Assembly: GCA_000980735.1 (NCBI GenBank)
Contig: LBFQ01000048.1
Location: forward strand, 6,771-14,528
From: Candidatus Caldipriscus sp. T1.2
GTDB taxonomy: Bacteria; Hydrothermota; Hydrothermia; LBFQ01
DNA: 7,758 nt
Reading direction: 5' to 3'
The position numbers and the translations under genes were made by a program. The number at the start of each line of letters is the position of its first letter. Position 1 is the stretch's first letter. Below, piece by piece: positions 6,232-7,758 of the stretch. Under the pieces are notes generated by a model, which saw only the letters and a program-made list of their open reading frames with translations, had not been told where the DNA came from and did no database searches.

Positions 6232-6671
6232 TTCTCCCCAAGCAATTTCCTTACCGTCTCCTCGTAGTACTGGGCATGTGTTTTCGAGAATCCCACCTTT
6301 CTCGTTACTATGTTCCCCTTTTGGTCTATTATTAGGGTGGTGGGTATTGAGAAGACGTTGTATAGGTCGGATACGAGGTTTTCCTTATCGAGGAGTATTA
6401 AATATGTTAAACCCTTGCTCTCGACGAACTTCTTAACCGCCCCCTCGCTTATATCAACGCTTATTCCGACAACAACAAGCCCCTTGTCCTTGTACTTCTT
6501 ATGAAGCTCCTCAAAGAAGGGTAGGGATGCCCTACAGGGTGGGCACCAGGTTGCCCAAAAGTCCAATACCACCACCTTACCTTTAAAGTTTGAAAGCTTA
6601 TACTCCTTCCCGTCTATCCCCTTAAGGGAAAAATCCTTCGCCTTCTCCAAGCTCAAAAGGAGCATCAACAT
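6210..6671 (-). CDS. TlpA/ResA-like thioredoxin-fold protein
   Basis: The 153-residue protein has a peroxiredoxin/TlpA-type thioredoxin fold. DFSLKGIDGKEYKLSNFKGK (13-32) precedes VVVLDFWATWCPPCRASLPF (33-52), with the redox pair C43/C46 (WCPPC). A VVVGISVD strand follows (66-73), and the cis-proline segment FSIPTTLIID (107-116) completes the site. Such proteins reduce or exchange disulfides outside the cytoplasm, often in cytochrome c maturation. Two extra cysteines, C148 and C153, form an unusual C-terminal tail (KCEGYPC). From ATG 6671 the N-terminus MLMLLLSLEKA is too short for a normal signal peptide. Twelve further in-frame codons upstream (to TGA 6710-6708) would complete one but include no ATG, GTG or TTG. 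It is the first gene of the minus-strand train. Confidence 0.9.
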   Translation of the reverse strand: MLMLLLSLEKAKDFSLKGIDGKEYKLSNFKGKVVVLDFWATWCPPCRASLPFFEELHKKYKDKGLVVVGISVDISEGAVKKFVESKGLTYLILLDKENLVSDLYNVFSIPTTLIIDQKGNIVTRKVGFSKTHAQYYEETVRKLLGEKCEGYPC

Positions 6672-6681
6672 AGCAACGGAT

Positions 6682-6711
6682 ATTATAAGGCTGAAAACTT
6701 TAAAATATCAC
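6682..6711 (-). promoter_or_regulatory. candidate promoter for the tlpA-to-cheR gene train
   Basis: On the minus strand a perfect TATAAT (6687-6682) lies 18 nt downstream of GTGATA (6711-6706), which matches four of six bases of the TTGACA -35 consensus. The expected start point is about 6675, leaving only 3-6 nt before ATG 6671 and no ribosome-binding site. That would be a near-leaderless mRNA. The -35 overlaps the divergent gene's candidate -10. Confidence 0.5.
6701..6706 (+). promoter_or_regulatory. candidate -10 (TAAAAT) for the acyltransferase gene
   Basis: TAAAAT lies 6 nt before the TTG start at 6713, with no Shine-Dalgarno in the intervening bases (ATCACC). If it is the -10 box, transcription would start at or next to the start codon. 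An alternative -10, TATTAT at 6681-6686, would give a leader of about 20 nt, also without a ribosome site. No convincing -35 is seen for either. Confidence 0.3.
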
Positions 6712-6712
6712 C

Positions 6713-7552
6713 TTGAGGGCGGAATTTAAAAGGAACTCCACCCTTCTTCTATTGAAGGCATTCACCTTTGCATCTTACAGTTTGGGTTATGAGATTACGC
6801 AGGAACTTTTAATATACTTCGGTAAAATTCAGCCAAGGCTTGCACGGAGGAGGGCGGAGGTCGTAAAGAAAAACTTCCTTATGGTAAGGGGAAACACGGA
6901 AGGCTGGGAAAGGACATTCATAAACTTTTGGGGACTTACAACGGATACCCTTTATTTACCTTATATGACAGCCGAGGAGGTTTTAGGTAGGCTTGAAAGC
7001 GTTGAGAATTTGGATGTGTTTAAGTGGTTCAAACAGAAGGGTAGGCCTTTGATAGTTACCACCGCACACATAGGTATGCCCGAGATGTTGGCGAACTTCG
7101 CATCCCTATTGGGTTTTCCGGGTGTTGCAGTAGCGGAAGTTCCGTCAAACGAATGGTATAGGGAGTTTTTGAAGAGGAGGGAGAAGTTCGGTATGAAGAT
7201 AATCCCTATGGGTGGCTCTTACCAAATCCTCCTTTCCGCGATAAAGGAGGGACAGTTCGTTTATCTCGTTTCAGATAGGGACATTAAAAAGAAAGGGATA
7301 ATCTTAGACTTCGGAAGGGGTAAAAAGTACTTTCCAACGGGTTTTGCCTATTTATCCGTTGAAACAAAAACCCCATTGGCGTTTGGGTGTGGAGTTCCAA
7401 CGGGCCCTAAAGGAAAATACAGGGGATATATTTTGGGTCCTCATTACCCGAAGGATATTAAAGATGCCCTTGAATGGTTCGCCCAAAACCTTTACGAGTT
7501 CGTTTATAAATACACGGATATGTGGTTCGTGTTTCAGGACGAGTGGGTTTGA
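6713..7552 (+). CDS. LpxL/HtrB-family lipid acyltransferase
   Basis: The family transfers acyl chains to lipid A precursors or related glycolipids at the inner membrane. The 279-residue protein has a hydrophobic N-terminal stretch (about 11-36) likely anchoring it. The catalytic H-x4-E motif follows: TTAHIGMPE, with H119 and E124. Further family blocks are EVPSNEWYREFLKRREKFGMKII (142-164), LLSAIKEGQFVYLVSDRD (173-190), FGRGKKYFPTGFAYLSVET (200-218), and a C-terminal WFVFQDEW (271-278) like the conserved W-x2-F-x3-W end. Length is slightly below the usual 300. The exact substrate is not shown; PIM-type acyltransferases share these motifs. TAA at 6701-6703 is in frame just upstream, so TTG 6713 is the earliest possible start. 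The gene is divergent from tlpA and convergent, with a 19-nt overlap, with the gene to its right. Confidence 0.88.
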   Translation: MRAEFKRNSTLLLLKAFTFASYSLGYEITQELLIYFGKIQPRLARRRAEVVKKNFLMVRGNTEGWERTFINFWGLTTDTLYLPYMTAEEVLGRLESVENLDVFKWFKQKGRPLIVTTAHIGMPEMLANFASLLGFPGVAVAEVPSNEWYREFLKRREKFGMKIIPMGGSYQILLSAIKEGQFVYLVSDRDIKKKGIILDFGRGKKYFPTGFAYLSVETKTPLAFGCGVPTGPKGKYRGYILGPHYPKDIKDALEWFAQNLYEFVYKYTDMWFVFQDEWV

Positions 7553-7758
7553 AACCATCTTTCAACCGTCAGAGCCTTCTTCCTTTTTTCTCCCTTCATA
7601 AGGGCAAGCTTTAAAAACCAAAGCTTCCCATAAATTTGCGGTAAAACTTCAAACCTTCCAATTTCCCCCTCAAAAATTTCAATTCCTCCCTCTCCCAAGA
7701 CATCAAACTTTAAACCACCTTCAAATCTTATCCTCACTTTCCCCCCTATCCTCTTTGT
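7534..7758 (-). CDS. C-terminal part of an unidentified protein (enters from right edge)
   Basis: The frame is open from base 7758 to TGA 7536-7534, giving 74 residues of a C-terminus. I do not recognise it. The first half is beta-rich with repeated glycines (RIRFEGGLKFDVLGEGG, then IEIFEGEIGRFEVL). The second half is basic and probably helical (KLWFLKLALMKGEKRKKA, then ERWFQTHSS). Codon use (AGG, AAG, GGA) matches its neighbours, which supports real coding. A GTG at 7737 could serve as an internal start, but seven more codons upstream stay open, so a gene running beyond the window is more likely. Its last 19 nt overlap the end of the convergent acyltransferase gene. Confidence 0.55.
   Translation of the reverse strand, partial: TKRIGGKVRIRFEGGLKFDVLGEGGIEIFEGEIGRFEVLPQIYGKLWFLKLALMKGEKRKKALTVERWFQTHSS

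Noticed and set aside
7352..7558. Minus-strand open frame opposite the acyltransferase C-terminus
   Set aside because: It is antisense to conserved acyltransferase motifs and shows no protein-like pattern of its own.
7546..7567. Possible hairpin at the acyltransferase stop (GGTTTGAAA, loop CCATC, TTTCAACC)
   Set aside because: The stem has a bulge, is AT-rich and lacks an adjacent T-tract on the plus strand; on the minus strand it is inside coding sequence. Not convincing as a terminator.
1..7758. tRNA, rRNA, CRISPR arrays, insertion sequences, phage or defence genes
   Set aside because: No cloverleaf-like segments, spaced repeat arrays, transposase motifs or defence-type domains were seen. 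The genes are housekeeping or envelope-related.

Overview
The window is ordinary chromosomal DNA from a thermophile-like diderm bacterium. The clues are moderate GC, heavy AGG/AGA/ATA codon use, charged compact proteins, overlapping genes, a lipobox protein and an LpxL-type acyltransferase. The phylum cannot be fixed from the sequence alone. Aquificota or a candidate thermophilic phylum such as Hydrothermota/WOR-3 would fit; this is inference.

Almost everything lies on the minus strand in one tightly packed gene train, transcribed from about 6675 down past position 1. The order is TlpA/ResA-like thioredoxin, two-repeat S1-like RNA-binding protein, TPR lipoprotein, rplO (L15), secY, adk, map, infA (IF-1), a PSP1/RicT-like protein, a short trans-polyprenyl diphosphate synthase, and the N-terminus of a CheR-like methyltransferase cut by the window edge. 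Most neighbours overlap by 4-25 nt, so translation is probably coupled. The rplO-secY-adk-map-infA block is the distal part of the classic spc ribosomal operon. It stands alone here: rpsE/rpmD are not upstream of rplO, and rpmJ/rpsM/rpsK/rpsD/rpoA/rplQ are not downstream of infA.

On the plus strand, 41 bp from tlpA, a divergent LpxL/HtrB-family acyltransferase gene starts at a TTG. It runs convergently into the C-terminal part of an unidentified minus-strand gene that enters from the right edge.

I see no novel defence, mobile or CRISPR system. Four points deserve attention. First, a perfect 10-bp-arm GC-rich palindrome inside the polyprenyl synthase gene coincides with an apparent +1 frameshift; the natural C-terminus sits in the other frame and ends in an ATGA overlap with the next gene. 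Second, perfect TATAAT boxes only 8-10 nt from the rplO and tlpA start codons, with no Shine-Dalgarno, suggest leaderless transcripts. Third, the tlpA start is ambiguous and its possible signal peptide lies upstream of any usable start codon. Fourth, the spc block is rearranged so that a PSP1/RicT-type protein is fused into the infA end of the operon.
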